64,000 nt of DNA from Thermomonas sp. GTDB lineage: Bacteria; Pseudomonadota; Gammaproteobacteria; Xanthomonadales; Xanthomonadaceae. This document shows, in pieces, positions 1 to 14,144 of the stretch (positions within the stretch are counted from its first letter, which is position 1; each line of letters begins with the position of its first letter). The notes beneath the pieces were generated by a model. The model was given only the letters and a program-made list of their open reading frames with translations. It searched no databases and had not been told where the DNA came from. Where the stretch lies: NCBI RefSeq assembly GCF_020850895.1, contig NZ_JADZDS010000060.1, positions 1-64,000 of the forward strand, in the 5' to 3' direction. A program made the translations under genes and the position numbers.

Positions 1-594
<594 letters not shown>

Positions 595-729
595 TCACGG
601 ATTTTACGGTCTGCCCTTAGCTTGGCGGCCGCTGCGCCACCTTACAAGGCATGCCCGGCGCAATACAGCCGTCTGCGGCTGGAACAGATTCACCCTCGCA
701 ACAACACCAGACATCGACAGGAGCAGGAC

Positions 730-1803
730 ATGCGTATCGGCGTACCGAAGGAAACCAAGACTTTGGAAGGGCGCGTTGCGCTCGTTCCGGCTGCTGCCGG
801 CGATTTGGTCAAGCGTGGCCACGAGGTGTGGCTGGAGCAGGGTGCGGGCATACAGTCCGGCTTCGTCGACGAGCAATACACCCGTCTCGGCGTGAAGATC
901 GCGCCGGATGCCGCGGCCCTGTATGAGAAGGGCGAGATGATCGTCAAGGTCAAGGAGCCGATCGCCGGCGACCTGCAACTCCTGCGAAAGGATCACCTGC
1001 TGTTCTGCTATCTGCACTTGGCCGCTGAACCGGCCTTGACCAAGCGCTTGCTTGAAATCGGCCTGACTGGTGTTGCCTTCGAGACGGTGGAACTGGCCGA
1101 CGGCGAACTGCCGCTGCTGGCGCCGATGTCGGTGATCGCCGGCACCCTGGCGACCCAGGTCGGCACCCATCTGCTGCACCAGCCGATGGGCGGCAAGGGC
1201 AAGATGCTGGGAGGCTTGGCCGCGACCGAGCGCGGCAAGGTGGTGGTGTTCGGTGCCGGCAAGGCCGGTGGTGCATCCGCCGCGCTCGCCGCCGCCGCCG
1301 GAGCCAATGTCACCGTGTTCGAAATGCGCCACGACCGCATGGACGAGATGCGCCGCCTCGGCAACAACGTGACCGCGCTGTATCCGTACCATGACCTTGT
1401 CGCCAGCGAAGTGGCCTCGGCCGACTTGGTGGTGGGCGCGGTGCTGGTGACCGGCGCGCGTGCACCACACGTACTCAGTCGAGAAATGATCGCCGGCATG
1501 GAGCCAGGCAGCGTGGTGGTGGATATTGCGATTGACCAAGGCGGTTGCTTCGAAACCTCGCGTCCGACCAACTGGAAGGAGCCAACCTATGTTGAGGAGG
1601 GCGTGACCCATTTCTGCGTGACCAATATGCCGGGCGCAGTGCCGCAGACCTCGTCACAGGCGATCTGCGCGGCGATCCTGCCGTGGGTCAACCGGCTGGC
1701 TGCTTCCGGCGATGCATGGCGCAGCAATGCGGCCTTGTTGAAGGGGATCAATGTGGAAGCCGGGAAGATCGTCCATCCGGCGCTGCATGGCATGGAACTT
1801 TGA
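730..1803 (+). CDS. ald: Alanine dehydrogenase
   Basis: MRIGVPKETKTLEGRVALVPAAAGDLVKRGHEVW...GKVVVFGAGKAGGASAALAAAAGANVTVFE; AlaDH/PNT family. Confidence 0.94.
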   Translation: MRIGVPKETKTLEGRVALVPAAAGDLVKRGHEVWLEQGAGIQSGFVDEQYTRLGVKIAPDAAALYEKGEMIVKVKEPIAGDLQLLRKDHLLFCYLHLAAEPALTKRLLEIGLTGVAFETVELADGELPLLAPMSVIAGTLATQVGTHLLHQPMGGKGKMLGGLAATERGKVVVFGAGKAGGASAALAAAAGANVTVFEMRHDRMDEMRRLGNNVTALYPYHDLVASEVASADLVVGAVLVTGARAPHVLSREMIAGMEPGSVVVDIAIDQGGCFETSRPTNWKEPTYVEEGVTHFCVTNMPGAVPQTSSQAICAAILPWVNRLAASGDAWRSNAALLKGINVEAGKIVHPALHGMEL

Positions 1804-1848
1804 CGTATTATCAATCAGGTGCGAAGTATTCCTGAGGTCAGATAGCAG

Positions 1849-4215
1849 GTGGCGAAAGCGGCAGCCGACGTTCGCAAACCCGGTCGAAAAGCGCCGCCGC
1901 GAGGCGGCGACGATCGACCATCGTCACCGTCCAGACTGTGGCGTGACCTTGCGCTGATCGCGATTGCGCCGCTGTTGCTGTATCTGCTGGTCAGCCTGGT
2001 GACCTACACGCCTGCGGATCCCGGCTGGGACCGCGGCGGCAGCCTGTTGTTGCCGGTCCACAACCTCGGCGGAATCGCTGGGGCGTGGATTGCGAGCTTC
2101 CTGCTGTTCCTGGCAGGCTATGTCGCCTTCCTGTTGCCGGTCGTGCTCGGCGTGATCGCGTGGATTGCGCTGTTCGGCATGGACAGTGATGGCGATGGCC
2201 ATGCCGATCTCGGGCCGGCGTTGCGCTTGGTCGGCATCGTCGGTTTCCTGGTCGCCAGTTGCGGCCTGCTGTTCCTGCGCGACGTGGCTGCCAATGACTA
2301 TTCCGCAGGCCCCGGCGGCATCCTCGGCACCCTCACCGGGCGCTCGCTGCTGCATGGTTTCGGGCCGGTCGGGGCGAACCTGTTCCTGGTCACCTTGTTC
2401 CTGATATCGGTCACCCTGGCAACCGGCTTGTCGTGGCTGCTGGTGATGGATCGGATCGGTGCCTGGATTCTGGCCCTTCCGAGTCTGCTGGATCGCAGCG
2501 CGCGGCAGGGCGCGAAGACCGCGAGCGAGTGGAACGAAGCACGCACGTTGCGCGAGGAGCGCGAGGAGGCGCGTCGCGCCGACAGCGAACTGCGCGCCAA
2601 GCGTGACAAGGTCAAGATCGAGCCGCCGGCGACGCCGGTGGTTGAAAAGAGTGATCGTGCCAAGCGCGAACAGCAGATCCCACTGTTTTCCGGTGGCAGT
2701 ACGGGCTCGGATCGCCTGTCGTTGTCCTTGCTCGATCCGCCCAAGCTGCAGCCCAAGGGCTACGACGCCGAGACGCTTGAAACGCTGTCGCGGCAGATCG
2801 AATTCAAGCTCAAGGATTTCCGCATCGATGTCGAGGTGAAGGAAGCCCAACCGGGCCCGGTGATCACCCGCTTCGAAGTGCAGCCGGCGCCGGGCGTGAA
2901 GGTCAGCCAGATTTCTTCGCTGGACAAGGATATTGCGCGCGGCCTGTCGGTGAAATCGGTGCGCGTGGTCGACGTGATTCCCGGCAAGTCGGTGATCGGG
3001 ATCGAGATCCCGAACTCCCGCCGTGAAATGATTTACCTGTCGGAATTGCTCGACTCCAACGAATACGACAAATCGTCCAGCCCGCTGACATTGGCGCTGG
3101 GCAAGGGCATCAGCGGCCAGCCGGTGGTGGCGGACCTGGCGCGCATGCCGCATCTGCTGGTGGCGGGCACGACCGGCTCCGGCAAGTCGGTGGCAGTCAA
3201 TGCGATGGTGCTCAGCCTGTTGTTCAAGGCCTCCTCGAAAGACCTGAGGATGCTGATGATCGACCCGAAGATGCTGGAATTGTCGGTCTACCAAGGCATT
3301 CCGCACTTGCTGGCACCTGTCGTCACCGACATGAAGGAAGCTGCCAACGGCCTGCGCTGGTGCGTGGCGGAAATGGAGCGTCGTTACAAATTGATGAGCG
3401 CGGTGGGCGTGCGCAACCTCGCCGGGTTCAACAAGAAGGTGAAGGACGCCATCAACGCCGGCCAGCCCATGCTGGACCCGTTGTTCAAGGGCGATCCGGA
3501 TGCGGGCATGGCACCGCCGACGTTGGAGCCGTTGCCCTTCATCGTTGTCTTCATCGACGAATTTGCCGACATGATGATGATCGTCGGCAAGAAGGTCGAG
3601 GAACTCATCGCCCGTCTCGCGCAGAAGGCGCGTGCGTCCGGCATCCACCTGATCCTCGCCACCCAACGGCCGTCGGTGGACGTGATCACCGGCCTGATCA
3701 AGGCCAATATCCCCACCCGGATTGCATTCCAGGTCAGCAGCAAGATCGATAGCCGCACCATCCTCGATCAGTCCGGCGCCGAGACCCTGCTGGGCAATGG
3801 CGACATGCTCTACCTGCCGCCCGGCACCGCATTGCCCGAGCGCGTGCACGGTGCATTCGTCTCCGACGAGGAAGTGCATCGCGTGGTCGAGCATCTCAAG
3901 CAGGGCAGTACCGGCCCGGATTACATCGAAGGCGTGCTGGAAGAGTCACAGACGATGTACGACGGCAGCAGCGTCGGTGCCGGTGGCTTGCCGGAGGCGC
4001 CGGCCAGCGGCGATCCGGAAGGCGACCCGCTCTACGACCAAGCCGTGCAGATCGTCACCGAATCCCGCCGCGCGTCGATTTCCGGCGTGCAGCGTCGGCT
4101 CAAGATCGGCTACAACCGGGCGGCACGGTTGATGGAGGCGATGGAAGCCGCCGGCGTGGTCAGCGCACCCGAGCACAACGGCGATCGCGCCGTGCTGGCG
4201 CCGCCGCCGCGTTGA
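1849..4215 (+). CDS. ftsK: DNA translocase FtsK
   Basis: N-terminal TM segments, Walker [15 protein letters not shown], Walker [16 protein letters not shown]-terminal gamma winged helix ([29 protein letters not shown]). GTG start. Confidence 0.96.
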   Translation: MAKAAADVRKPGRKAPPRGGDDRPSSPSRLWRDLALIAIAPLLLYLLVSLVTYTPADPGWDRGGSLLLPVHNLGGIAGAWIASFLLFLAGYVAFLLPVVLGVIAWIALFGMDSDGDGHADLGPALRLVGIVGFLVASCGLLFLRDVAANDYSAGPGGILGTLTGRSLLHGFGPVGANLFLVTLFLISVTLATGLSWLLVMDRIGAWILALPSLLDRSARQGAKTASEWNEARTLREEREEARRADSELRAKRDKVKIEPPATPVVEKSDRAKREQQIPLFSGGSTGSDRLSLSLLDPPKLQPKGYDAETLETLSRQIEFKLKDFRIDVEVKEAQPGPVITRFEVQPAPGVKVSQISSLDKDIARGLSVKSVRVVDVIPGKSVIGIEIPNSRREMIYLSELLDSNEYDKSSSPLTLALGKGISGQPVVADLARMPHLLVAGTTGSGKSVAVNAMVLSLLFKASSKDLRMLMIDPKMLELSVYQGIPHLLAPVVTDMKEAANGLRWCVAEMERRYKLMSAVGVRNLAGFNKKVKDAINAGQPMLDPLFKGDPDAGMAPPTLEPLPFIVVFIDEFADMMMIVGKKVEELIARLAQKARASGIHLILATQRPSVDVITGLIKANIPTRIAFQVSSKIDSRTILDQSGAETLLGNGDMLYLPPGTALPERVHGAFVSDEEVHRVVEHLKQGSTGPDYIEGVLEESQTMYDGSSVGAGGLPEAPASGDPEGDPLYDQAVQIVTESRRASISGVQRRLKIGYNRAARLMEAMEAAGVVSAPEHNGDRAVLAPPPR

Positions 4216-4292
4216 AGTGTCGCGAGCCTGCGGCCCACGGCGCGTATGCAGTGCATAATGCGGCCGCCCTGATTTCAAGCACGAGACCGATC

Positions 4293-4757
4293 ATGAAGAA
4301 GCGCGCGTTGTGCATCGCACTGCTGCTCTGCGCAGTTGCCCCTGCGGCAACTGCGGGGCCCTACGGCGAGGCGCTCGGAAAGTGCATGGTCGAGCGCTCG
4401 ACCGATGCGGACAAGCAGGAACTCGTGGAATGGATCTTCTCGGCCTTGGCCTACAACCCGCAGATCAGCCAGTACGCGCGGATGAGCTCTGACCAGCATG
4501 CGCAGATCGACTCCCGGATGGCGTCCCTGGTGGAGAAGCTGCTGACGGATTATTGCAGGGACGAAGCCGGCAAGGCATTCCGCTACGAGGGCGGCACGGC
4601 GTTCAGCGATGCATTCAAGATGCTCGGCGAGGTTGCGGGGCAGCAGATTTTCGACTCGCCCGCCGTGACCACGGGTGCGATGAATTTCACCCATTTCATC
4701 GATCTGCCTAAGTTGGTGGAATCCTTAGGTGCACCGAAGGATTCAGTGGCCAAGTGA
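4293..4757 (+). CDS. Conserved hypothetical exported protein
   Basis: Signal peptide MKKRALCIALLLCAVAPAATAGPYGEALGKCMVERSTDADKQELVEWIF; located between ftsK and lolA. Confidence 0.75.
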   Translation: MKKRALCIALLLCAVAPAATAGPYGEALGKCMVERSTDADKQELVEWIFSALAYNPQISQYARMSSDQHAQIDSRMASLVEKLLTDYCRDEAGKAFRYEGGTAFSDAFKMLGEVAGQQIFDSPAVTTGAMNFTHFIDLPKLVESLGAPKDSVAK

Positions 4758-4893
4758 TCGTTTCGCCACGCATGTGTCGTCGCACGTTCGGGCTGCATGG
4801 AATCGCCAACTGCCACGCACATGCCGTGGCGCGCTCTCGCTTGATTCAGCGACCATCCCGCACACTGGTCGCAATCACGTCGGATTACGCACC

Positions 4894-5511
4894 ATGAACA
4901 TGCTTGCTTCCGCTGCTGTTGCCGGTTTGTTGCTTTGCTCCGGGTTCGCACACGCCGGTGCGCGCGATGATCTGAAGGCATTTTCTGCCGGCCTGCGCGG
5001 TCTGGACGGACAGTTCAAGCAGGACGTGTTCGACCCGCAGGGGCGCAAGAAGGACACCAGTTCCGGGCGGGTTGCCATGTCCACGCCGAACCTGTTCCGC
5101 TGGGAATACCGGCAGCCGTATGTGCAGTTGATCGTCGCCGATGGCAAGACCGTGTGGGTGTTCGATCCCGACCTGAAGCAAGTCAGTCGTCGCCCGCAAG
5201 GCGTGGAGGAGGCCAGCAGTCCGCTCGCCATCCTGCTCGACCCGACTCGCCTCGATCGCGATTTCATCGTCCAGGAAGGCGGTGATGCCGATGGCATCGA
5301 TTGGATGACGATCAGGCCGCGCTCCGCCGAGGCCGGTTTCCGCAGCGCGCGGATCGGTTTCATCCGCAATCAGTTGCTGCGGATGGAATACGAAGATGCG
5401 CTCGGGCAGCGTACCGAGATCCAGTTCAGCGGTTGGAAGCGCAACCCGACCTTTGCTGCTGGCACCTTCAGCTTCAAGCCGCCGGCGGGCGTGGACGTGA
5501 TCGGGGGCTGA
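4894..5511 (+). CDS. lolA: Outer-membrane lipoprotein carrier protein LolA
   Basis: MNMLASAAVAGLLLCSGFAHAGARDDLKAFSAGLRGLDGQFKQDVFDPQGRKKDTSSGRVAMSTPNLFRWEYRQPYVQLIVADGKTVWVFDPDLKQV; LolA family; downstream of ftsK as in related genomes. Confidence 0.93.
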   Translation: MNMLASAAVAGLLLCSGFAHAGARDDLKAFSAGLRGLDGQFKQDVFDPQGRKKDTSSGRVAMSTPNLFRWEYRQPYVQLIVADGKTVWVFDPDLKQVSRRPQGVEEASSPLAILLDPTRLDRDFIVQEGGDADGIDWMTIRPRSAEAGFRSARIGFIRNQLLRMEYEDALGQRTEIQFSGWKRNPTFAAGTFSFKPPAGVDVIGG

Positions 5512-5519
5512 TTCCCGAG

Positions 5520-5546
5520 TCGGGTCCGGGCATGTTCCGGACCCGA
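5520..5546 (+). terminator. Candidate stem-loop terminator after lolA
   Basis: Perfect 10-bp stem TCGGGTCCGG-gcatgtt-CCGGACCCGA 9 nt after the lolA stop; no strong T-tract. Confidence 0.5.
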
Positions 5547-5778
5547 TGGACGCTCCGGCCAACCTCTTCCCTGCACTCAGCGGGCAGCCGGATCGACCGC
5601 ATTGCCGATGCAATGCGAACCGTTCTCGACAAGTGGGGGGTGTATTTGCGTCAAGTCAAAGTCTGGGCTGAAAACATGGTGCGGGTCTGGCCCGCGCCGC
5701 ATCACGGCGGGTAGAATACGCGGCTGTTGACCGACGCTCCGGTTGTCGTCGGGCCATCGAACTCCGCATGAGGCAAGC

Positions 5779-6135
5779 GTGCTGGCCGAGTATCTGCCCC
5801 CCCTGCTGTTTCTGATCGTCGCCACCGGGATCGGCATCGCGCTGATCATCATCGGCAACGTGCTGGGCACCAAGCGCCCGAGTCCCGAGAAGCTCTCGCC
5901 CTACGAGTGCGGCTTCGAAGCATTCGAGAACGCGCGCATGCCGTTCGACGTGCGCTACTACTTGGTCGCGATCCTGTTCGTCGTGTTCGATCTGGAAATC
6001 GCCTTCGTGTTCCCGTGGGCGCTGGTGTTCCGCGAACTCGGGGTATTCGGCCTCGTCGAGATGGGCACCTTCCTCGTGTTGCTGGTGATCGGTTTCGCGT
6101 ACGTGTGGAAGCGCGGCGCGCTGGAGTGGGAATGA
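5779..6135 (+). CDS. nuoA: NADH-quinone oxidoreductase subunit A
   Basis: [83 protein letters not shown] start. Confidence 0.95.
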   Translation: MLAEYLPPLLFLIVATGIGIALIIIGNVLGTKRPSPEKLSPYECGFEAFENARMPFDVRYYLVAILFVVFDLEIAFVFPWALVFRELGVFGLVEMGTFLVLLVIGFAYVWKRGALEWE

Positions 6136-6722
6136 GCAACCTCGTCCAAGGCGTACTGGATCTTGCCAACAATCCGCTGCCCGAGGGGCGACTGGATGAC
6201 ATCCTGCGGGTGGGCGATGGCAATCCGCTGCAGCAGAATGGCTTCGTCACCACCAGCATGGACGCCCTCTGGAACTGGGCGCGTACCGGCTCGATGTGGC
6301 CGATGACCTTCGGCCTGGCTTGCTGCGCGGTGGAAATGATGCACGCCGGTGCGGCGCGCCTCGATCTTGACCGCTACGGCGTCGTGTTCCGGCCGTCGCC
6401 GCGCCAGTCCGACGTGATGATCGTGGCCGGCACCTTGGTCAACAAGATGGCGCCGGCGCTGCGCAAGGTCTATGACCAGATGCCCGACCCCAAGTGGGTG
6501 ATCTCGATGGGCAGCTGCGCCAACGGTGGCGGCTATTACCACTATTCCTATTCGGTGGTGCGCGGCTGTGACCGTGTGGTACCGGTGGATGTCTACGTGC
6601 CGGGGTGCCCGCCGACCGCTGAAGCGCTGGTCTACGGCATCCTGCAACTGCAGAAGAAAATCCGTCGCCTTGAGCAAAATCCCTTCTCGAAGGCGCCCAA
6701 GGCCGAGGGCACGCGGGCATGA
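6132..6722 (+). CDS. nuoB: NADH-quinone oxidoreductase subunit B
   Basis: [49 protein letters not shown] motif; overlaps nuoA stop. Confidence 0.97.
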   Translation: MSNLVQGVLDLANNPLPEGRLDDILRVGDGNPLQQNGFVTTSMDALWNWARTGSMWPMTFGLACCAVEMMHAGAARLDLDRYGVVFRPSPRQSDVMIVAGTLVNKMAPALRKVYDQMPDPKWVISMGSCANGGGYYHYSYSVVRGCDRVVPVDVYVPGCPPTAEALVYGILQLQKKIRRLEQNPFSKAPKAEGTRA

Positions 6723-7480
6723 GCGCGTCCCTGGTGGAAGCGCTGGGTGCGCGATTCGGCGTTGATGCGGTCAAGGTCGCGCAGCCGCGCGGTGAGGTGA
6801 CGCTGGACCTGTCCCCGGATGGCTGGTTGTCGGCGGCCACCGAACTCCGCGACAGCTTCGGTTTCGACACCTTCATCGACCTGTGCGGGGTGGACTACCT
6901 TGGCTACGGCAACGACGAGTGGGACAGCACCGAGGCATCATGGCACGGCTTCGGGCGCGGCGCGGAAGGCTACGGCCCAGGCCGCTTCAATTGGGGTGAA
7001 GAGCCCAGCCATCAGGCATCGACAACGATAGGCATCGCCCCCGACCAACGTCCGACCCGGCGTTTCGCGGTCGTGCTCCAACTGTTGTCGATCAGGAACA
7101 ACCAGCGCTTGACCCTGCGTTGCTTTGCTCCTGACGACGGCCTTCCCGTGGTGCCTTCGGTCACCGGCATCTGGCGCGGCGCGGACTGGTTCGAGCGCGA
7201 GGCCTTCGACCTGTATGGCGTGATTTTCGATGGCCATCCGGATCTGCGCCGGATCCTTACCGACTATGGCTTCATCGGCCATCCGTTCCGCAAGGACTTC
7301 CCGCTGATCGGAAACGTCGAGGTGCACTACGATGCCGAGCGCAAGCGCGTGGTCTACGCGCCGGTCACCAGCGTGTCCCCGCGGGTGGGCGTGGCCCGCG
7401 TGATCCGCGACGACAGCCGCTTCCCGACCGCGGAAGAGGAAGCCACGCATCGCATCCTCGACCGGGAGACCCGCCGATGA
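6719..7480 (+). CDS. nuoC: NADH-quinone oxidoreductase subunit C
   Basis: 30-kDa subunit motif ERE(A)[34 protein letters not shown]. Confidence 0.96.
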   Translation: MSASLVEALGARFGVDAVKVAQPRGEVTLDLSPDGWLSAATELRDSFGFDTFIDLCGVDYLGYGNDEWDSTEASWHGFGRGAEGYGPGRFNWGEEPSHQASTTIGIAPDQRPTRRFAVVLQLLSIRNNQRLTLRCFAPDDGLPVVPSVTGIWRGADWFEREAFDLYGVIFDGHPDLRRILTDYGFIGHPFRKDFPLIGNVEVHYDAERKRVVYAPVTSVSPRVGVARVIRDDSRFPTAEEEATHRILDRETRR

Positions 7481-8787
7481 ACGCGCCCGTTTCCCCGAGC
7501 CCGGAGCCGTTTGCGAGCAATCCCGCCGAAGCGCGTCAGGAAATCCGCAACTACACCCTGAACTTCGGCCCCCAGCACCCGGCCGCGCACGGCGTGCTGC
7601 GCCTGATCCTGGAAATGGACGGCGAAGTGGTGCGCCGGGCCGATCCGCACGTCGGCCTTCTGCATCGTGGCACCGAGAAGCTGGCCGAATCCAAGCCGTT
7701 CAACCAGTCGATTCCGTACATGGACCGGCTCGATTACGTCTCGATGATGTGCAACGAGCACGCTTACGTGCGCGCCATCGAAACCCTGGTGGGGATCGAG
7801 GTGCCCGAGCGCGGGCAGTGGATCCGCACGATGTTCGATGAGATCACCCGCATCCTCAACCATCTGATGTGGTTGGGTTCGAACGGGTTGGATCTCGGCG
7901 CAATGGCGGTGTTCCTTTACACCTTCCGCGAGCGCGAAGAGTTGATGGACACCTACGAGGCGGTCTCCGGCGCGCGCATGCACGCGGCCTACTACCGCCC
8001 GGGCGGGGTCTACCGCGACCTGCCGGACCACATGCCCAAGTACAAGGAATCGCCCTGGCACAAGGGCAGCAAGCTCAAGCGCTTCAACGAAGCGCGTGAA
8101 GGCTCGCTGCTGGATTACCTGCAGCGATTCACCGAAACCTTCCCGGACCGCATCGACGAATACGAAACCCTGTTGACCGAGAACCGCATCTGGAAGCAGC
8201 GCACGGTCGGCATTGGCGTCGTCACCCCCGAGCAGGCCAAGGCCTGGGGCATGAGTGGTCCGATGCTGCGCGGCTCCGGGATCGAATGGGACCTGCGCAA
8301 GAAGCAGCCCTACGCGAAGTACGCCGAGGTCGATTTCGACATCCCGGTGGGCGTCAACGGCGACTGCTATGACCGCTACCTGGTGCGGGTGGCCGAGATG
8401 CGCCAGTCCAACCGCATCATCGCCCAGTGCGTGAAGTGGCTGAAGGCCAACCCCGGCCCGGTGATGGTCAACAACTACAAGGTCGCGCCGCCCAGCCGCA
8501 CCGAAATGAAGCACAGCATGGAAGCGCTGATCCACCACTTCAAGCTGTTCTCGGAAGGCTATTGCGTGCCGGCCGGCGAGACCTACGCCGCGGTGGAAGC
8601 GCCCAAGGGCGAGTTCGGTTGCTATCTGGTCAGCGATGGCGCCAACAAGCCGTTCCGCGTGCACCTGCGCGCGCCGGGCTTCGCCCATCTGTCCTCGATG
8701 GATGAGATCGTGAAGGGCCACATGCTCTCCGACGTGGTGGCGATGATCGGCACGTATGACCTGGTATTTGGTGAGGTGGATCGATGA
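7477..8787 (+). CDS. nuoD: NADH-quinone oxidoreductase subunit D
   Basis: [47 protein letters not shown]...[18 protein letters not shown]. Confidence 0.97.
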   Translation: MNAPVSPSPEPFASNPAEARQEIRNYTLNFGPQHPAAHGVLRLILEMDGEVVRRADPHVGLLHRGTEKLAESKPFNQSIPYMDRLDYVSMMCNEHAYVRAIETLVGIEVPERGQWIRTMFDEITRILNHLMWLGSNGLDLGAMAVFLYTFREREELMDTYEAVSGARMHAAYYRPGGVYRDLPDHMPKYKESPWHKGSKLKRFNEAREGSLLDYLQRFTETFPDRIDEYETLLTENRIWKQRTVGIGVVTPEQAKAWGMSGPMLRGSGIEWDLRKKQPYAKYAEVDFDIPVGVNGDCYDRYLVRVAEMRQSNRIIAQCVKWLKANPGPVMVNNYKVAPPSRTEMKHSMEALIHHFKLFSEGYCVPAGETYAAVEAPKGEFGCYLVSDGANKPFRVHLRAPGFAHLSSMDEIVKGHMLSDVVAMIGTYDLVFGEVDR

Positions 8788-8926
8788 GCCTGCGTGCCCC
8801 TGCTTGCCATCGCGTTGTTGCGCGGCACCGCGTCGATCCGCATTTGCACCCGGGCAAACCCCGGTCGCCACGGCACCGCACGCCTAGCGCTGGCATCGCT
8901 GTGGCGACGCAGGAGGAGGTTTCCCG

Positions 8927-9453
8927 ATGAAGGCCACCGGCAATTTCGAAGCCTGCCGCAGCGTCGACCCGATGGTGGCGCTGTCGGACGCCACCCGCGG
9001 CCACATCGACCATTGGCTGACCAAGTTCCCGGCCCAGCAGAAGCGTTCGGCGGTGCTGCAGGGCCTGTTTGCCGCGCAAGAGCAAAACGGCGGTTGGCTG
9101 ACCGATGAATTGATCGCAGCGGTGGCCAAGTACCTCGGCATTCCTCCGGTCTGGGCCTACGAGGTCGCGAGCTTCTATTCGATGTTCGAACTGGAACCGG
9201 TCGGGCGCAACAGCGTCTCGTTCTGCACCAACATCAGCTGTTGGCTCAACGGTGCCGAAGACTTGGTCGCCCATGCCGAAAAGAAACTTGGCGTGAAGTT
9301 GGGCGAGACCACGGCGGATGGTCGGGTGTACCTGCGCTGCGAGGAAGAGTGCGTGGCCGGGTGCTGTGGCGCACCGGTGGCGGTGGTCAACGGCCACTAC
9401 CACGAGAAACTCACGCCGCAGACGGTCGACGCGCTGCTGGACGGGCTGAAGTA

Positions 9454-9454
<1 letters not shown>
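8927..9454 (+). CDS. nuoE: NADH-quinone oxidoreductase subunit E
   Basis: 2Fe-2S thioredoxin-like subunit: [23 protein letters not shown]...[36 protein letters not shown]. Confidence 0.96.
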
Positions 9455-10820
<1,366 letters not shown>

Positions 10821-10821
<1 letters not shown>

Positions 10822-13037
10822 TGGTTGATCCCGTCAACCCGAGCCTGCCACCGGACCAGGTCACCGTCTTCATCGACGGGATCGAGCTAGCTGCACCGAA
10901 GGGCTCGATGATCATCCAGGCCGCTGACAAGGCCGGGATTCCGATCCCACGCTTCTGCTACCACCCCAAGTTGCCGATCGCGGCCAACTGCCGCATGTGC
11001 ATGGTCGATACCGAAGTCGGTGGTCGCCCAGCGCCCAAGCCGTCGCCAGCCTGCGCCACGCCGGTGATGGACGGCATGAAGATCTTCACGCACAACGCCA
11101 AGGCCATGCAGGCACAGCGCAACGTGATGGAATTCCTGCTCATCAACCACCCGCTGGACTGCCCGGTCTGCGATCAGGGCGGCGAATGCGAGCTGCAGGA
11201 TCTGGCGCTGGGCTACGGGCGTTCGGTCAACCGCTTCGTCGAGAGCAAGCGATCGGTGGCCGACGAGAACCTCGGTCCCTTGGTGTCCAGCGACATGACC
11301 CGCTGCATCCACTGCACCCGCTGCATCCGGGTGACGGCCGAAATCGCCGGCACCTACGAACTGGGCGGGATGTACCGTGGCGAAAACCTGCAGATCGGCA
11401 CCTTTGATGGCAAGCCCTTGACCACCGAGCTGTCCGGCAACGTGATCGATGTCTGTCCGGTCGGCGCGCTGACCGACAAGGTGTATCGGTTCAAGGCGCG
11501 GCCGTGGGAGCTGATTGCGCGGCCGTCGCTGGGCTACCACGACGCGCTCGGCAGCAACCTGTTCCTGCACACCCGCCGGGGCGAGGTCCTGCGCTGCGTG
11601 CCGCGCGGCAACGAAGCGGTCAACGAATGCTGGCTGTCCGACCGCGACCGCTACGCCCGCGCCGGGCTGTACAGCGACGACCGTGCCGTGGCGCCGATGG
11701 TGCGCGAGGGCGACCAGCTGCGTGAAGCCAGTTGGGACGAAGCGCTGGCGCGCGCCGTGCAGATCCTCAGCGACCACCGTGGCGACGACCTTGGCATGCT
11801 GGTGCACCCGGCGACCTCGAACGAGGAGGGTGAGCTGCTGGCGCGCCTGGCCGAAGGCCTGGGCTGCGGCAACATCGACCACCGCATCGCCCAGCTCGAC
11901 CTGTCCGACGGCGCCGTGGCCGAGCCATTTGCCATGCGGGTGGCGGAGATCGACACGGCCGACGCGATCATCATCATCGGCAGCAACCTGCGCCACGAGG
12001 TGCCACTGTTGCACCAGCGCATCCGCAAGGCATGGAAGGCGGGTGCGCGGGTGTTCGTGGTCAATCCGGTGGATTTCGATTTCACCTTCGGCAGCGCCGG
12101 CAAGCAGATCGTGCCGCCCTCGAAGCTCGCTGCTGCGCTGGCCGAGCTCGACATCGGCGAGGCCGCCCGTGCCGCGGTCCTGATCGGCGAAGTGGCGGAA
12201 AATGGGCCGTATGCGGCTGCCATCCGGGCCGCCGCCGTCGCATTCGCCCGGCGCGTTGGTGCCAAGCTGTGCCGGATCCCGCAGGGTGCCAATGCCGTGG
12301 GCCTGTCGCGCCTCGGCGTGTTGCCGACCAAGCGCGGTGCGCGGGACATGCTCCGTGAACGCCGCGGCGCCTACCTCGTGCATGGCATCGAGCCGGCGCT
12401 GGACGTGGTGGACCCACGCGCGACGATGGAAGCGCTGGGCGCCGCCAAGGTCATCGCGCTGAACGCCTATGCCAGCGAATCGCTCAAGGCCGTGGCCGAC
12501 GTGCTGCTGCCAATCGGCGCGTTCCCTGAGACCGAGGCCAGCCTGACCAACCTCGAAGGCATCGAGCAACAGGCGCTCCCTGCCGGCAAGCTGCCGGGCG
12601 CGGCGCACTCTGGCTGGCGCGTGCTGCGGGCGCTGGGTGGAGACATGGCCGTGCCCGGTTTCGAATTCACGACCCTCGATGAACTGCGCGGCAGTCTGGC
12701 TTCCAGGACCGTCACCGTGGCTAGGGGCGCGGCGCCGCAAGTCGGCAGTGGCCTGGAGGTTGCCGTGACCCGCGCCATCTATCGCAGCGATGCGGTGGTC
12801 CGCCGCAGCGAGGCACTGCAATCGCATCCGCTGACCAAGGGTCCGTGCGCCAGCGTGCATCCGGAGACAGCCGCTGCCGTGGGTGTGCTGCATGATGCAA
12901 TGGGGCGCTTGGGCGCCGCCACGCTGCCGGTCATGCGCGATGCCCGGGTGGCCCGCGGCTGCGTGTGGATCGAATCCGGCCATGTCGCTACCGCGCCGCT
13001 CGCGGCCGTGTCCAATGTGAGCCTTGCCCGCCCATGA
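10821..13037 (+). CDS. nuoG: NADH-quinone oxidoreductase subunit G
   Basis: Ferredoxin-like N-terminus ([21 protein letters not shown]), [38 protein letters not shown]. Confidence 0.97.
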
Positions 13038-14137
13038 TTTCCGCGACCTTCAATCCACTGATGACCTACGCCATCGACCCGCTGCGCGACGCGCTGCTGG
13101 GCTTTGGGACTCTCGGTGCGCTGGCATGGATCATCGTCAAGATCCTCGTGATTGCGGTGCCGGTGATCATTTCCGTGGCGTTCTACGTGGTCTGGGAGCG
13201 CAAGCTGATCGGCTGGATGCACGTGCGCCACGGGCCGATGTACGTCGGTTGGGGCGTGCTGCAGGCGTTTGCCGATGTGTTCAAGTTGCTGTTCAAGGAA
13301 GTGGTGCAGCCCAGCGTGGCCCACCGCGTGCTGTTCCGGCTTGCCCCGATGCTGATGCTGGTGCCGGCGTTCGCGGCCTGGGCGGTGGTTCCGTTCGATG
13401 CACGGGTGGTGCTGTCCAACGCCAACGCCGGCGTGCTGTACCTGTTGGTGATGACATCCTTGGGCATCTACGGCGTGATCATCGCCGGCTGGGCCAGCAA
13501 CTCGAAGTACGCCTTCCTCGGCGCGATGCGCGCATCGGCGCAGATGATCAGCTACGAAATCGCCGCCGGCTTCGCCCTGGTTGGCGTGCTGGTCGCGGCC
13601 GGCAGCCTGAACCTGAGCGAGATCGTGATGGCGCAGTCGGGCAACGGCGGTTTCACCGAGTGGTTCTGGATCCCGCTGGCGCCACTGTTCGTCATTTACT
13701 TCGTCTCCGGCATTGCCGAGACCAACCGCCTGCCGTTCGACGTGGTCGAAGGCGAGTCGGAAATCGTCGCCGGCCACATGGTCGAATATTCCGGTTCGCA
13801 GTTCGCGCTGTTCTTCCTGGCCGAATACGCCAACATGATCCTGGTCAGCATCCTGACCCCGATCTTCTTCCTTGGCGGCTGGCTGTCTCCCATTCCGGCG
13901 GCGTGGATTCCCGATGTGCCGGTGCTGTCCACCGTGCTCGGCGACGGCTGGTGGTGGCTGATGGCCAAGATGTTCTTCTTCGCCAGCTGCTTCATCTGGT
14001 TCCGTGCCGCGTTCCCGCGCTACCGCTACGACCAGATCATGCGGCTGGGCTGGAAGGTGTTCATCCCGATCACCATCGCGTGGATTTTCGTGACCGCGCT
14101 GCTGGTGTATTTCGGCATTCTCGTGGCCGGGCAGTGA
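13034..14137 (+). CDS. nuoH: NADH-quinone oxidoreductase subunit H
   Basis: [39 protein letters not shown]...[26 protein letters not shown]. Confidence 0.97.
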   Translation: MISATFNPLMTYAIDPLRDALLGFGTLGALAWIIVKILVIAVPVIISVAFYVVWERKLIGWMHVRHGPMYVGWGVLQAFADVFKLLFKEVVQPSVAHRVLFRLAPMLMLVPAFAAWAVVPFDARVVLSNANAGVLYLLVMTSLGIYGVIIAGWASNSKYAFLGAMRASAQMISYEIAAGFALVGVLVAAGSLNLSEIVMAQSGNGGFTEWFWIPLAPLFVIYFVSGIAETNRLPFDVVEGESEIVAGHMVEYSGSQFALFFLAEYANMILVSILTPIFFLGGWLSPIPAAWIPDVPVLSTVLGDGWWWLMAKMFFFASCFIWFRAAFPRYRYDQIMRLGWKVFIPITIAWIFVTALLVYFGILVAGQ

Positions 14138-14144
14138 GGGCGCG

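Noticed and set aside
1924-3894. 656-aa reverse-strand ORF opposite ftsK
   Set aside because: Shadow ORF; composition typical of antisense translation of GC-rich genes.
8788-8926. Possible small ORF between nuoD and nuoE
   Set aside because: Only Arg-rich GC-driven reading frames; no ribosome site or similarity; treated as spacer.
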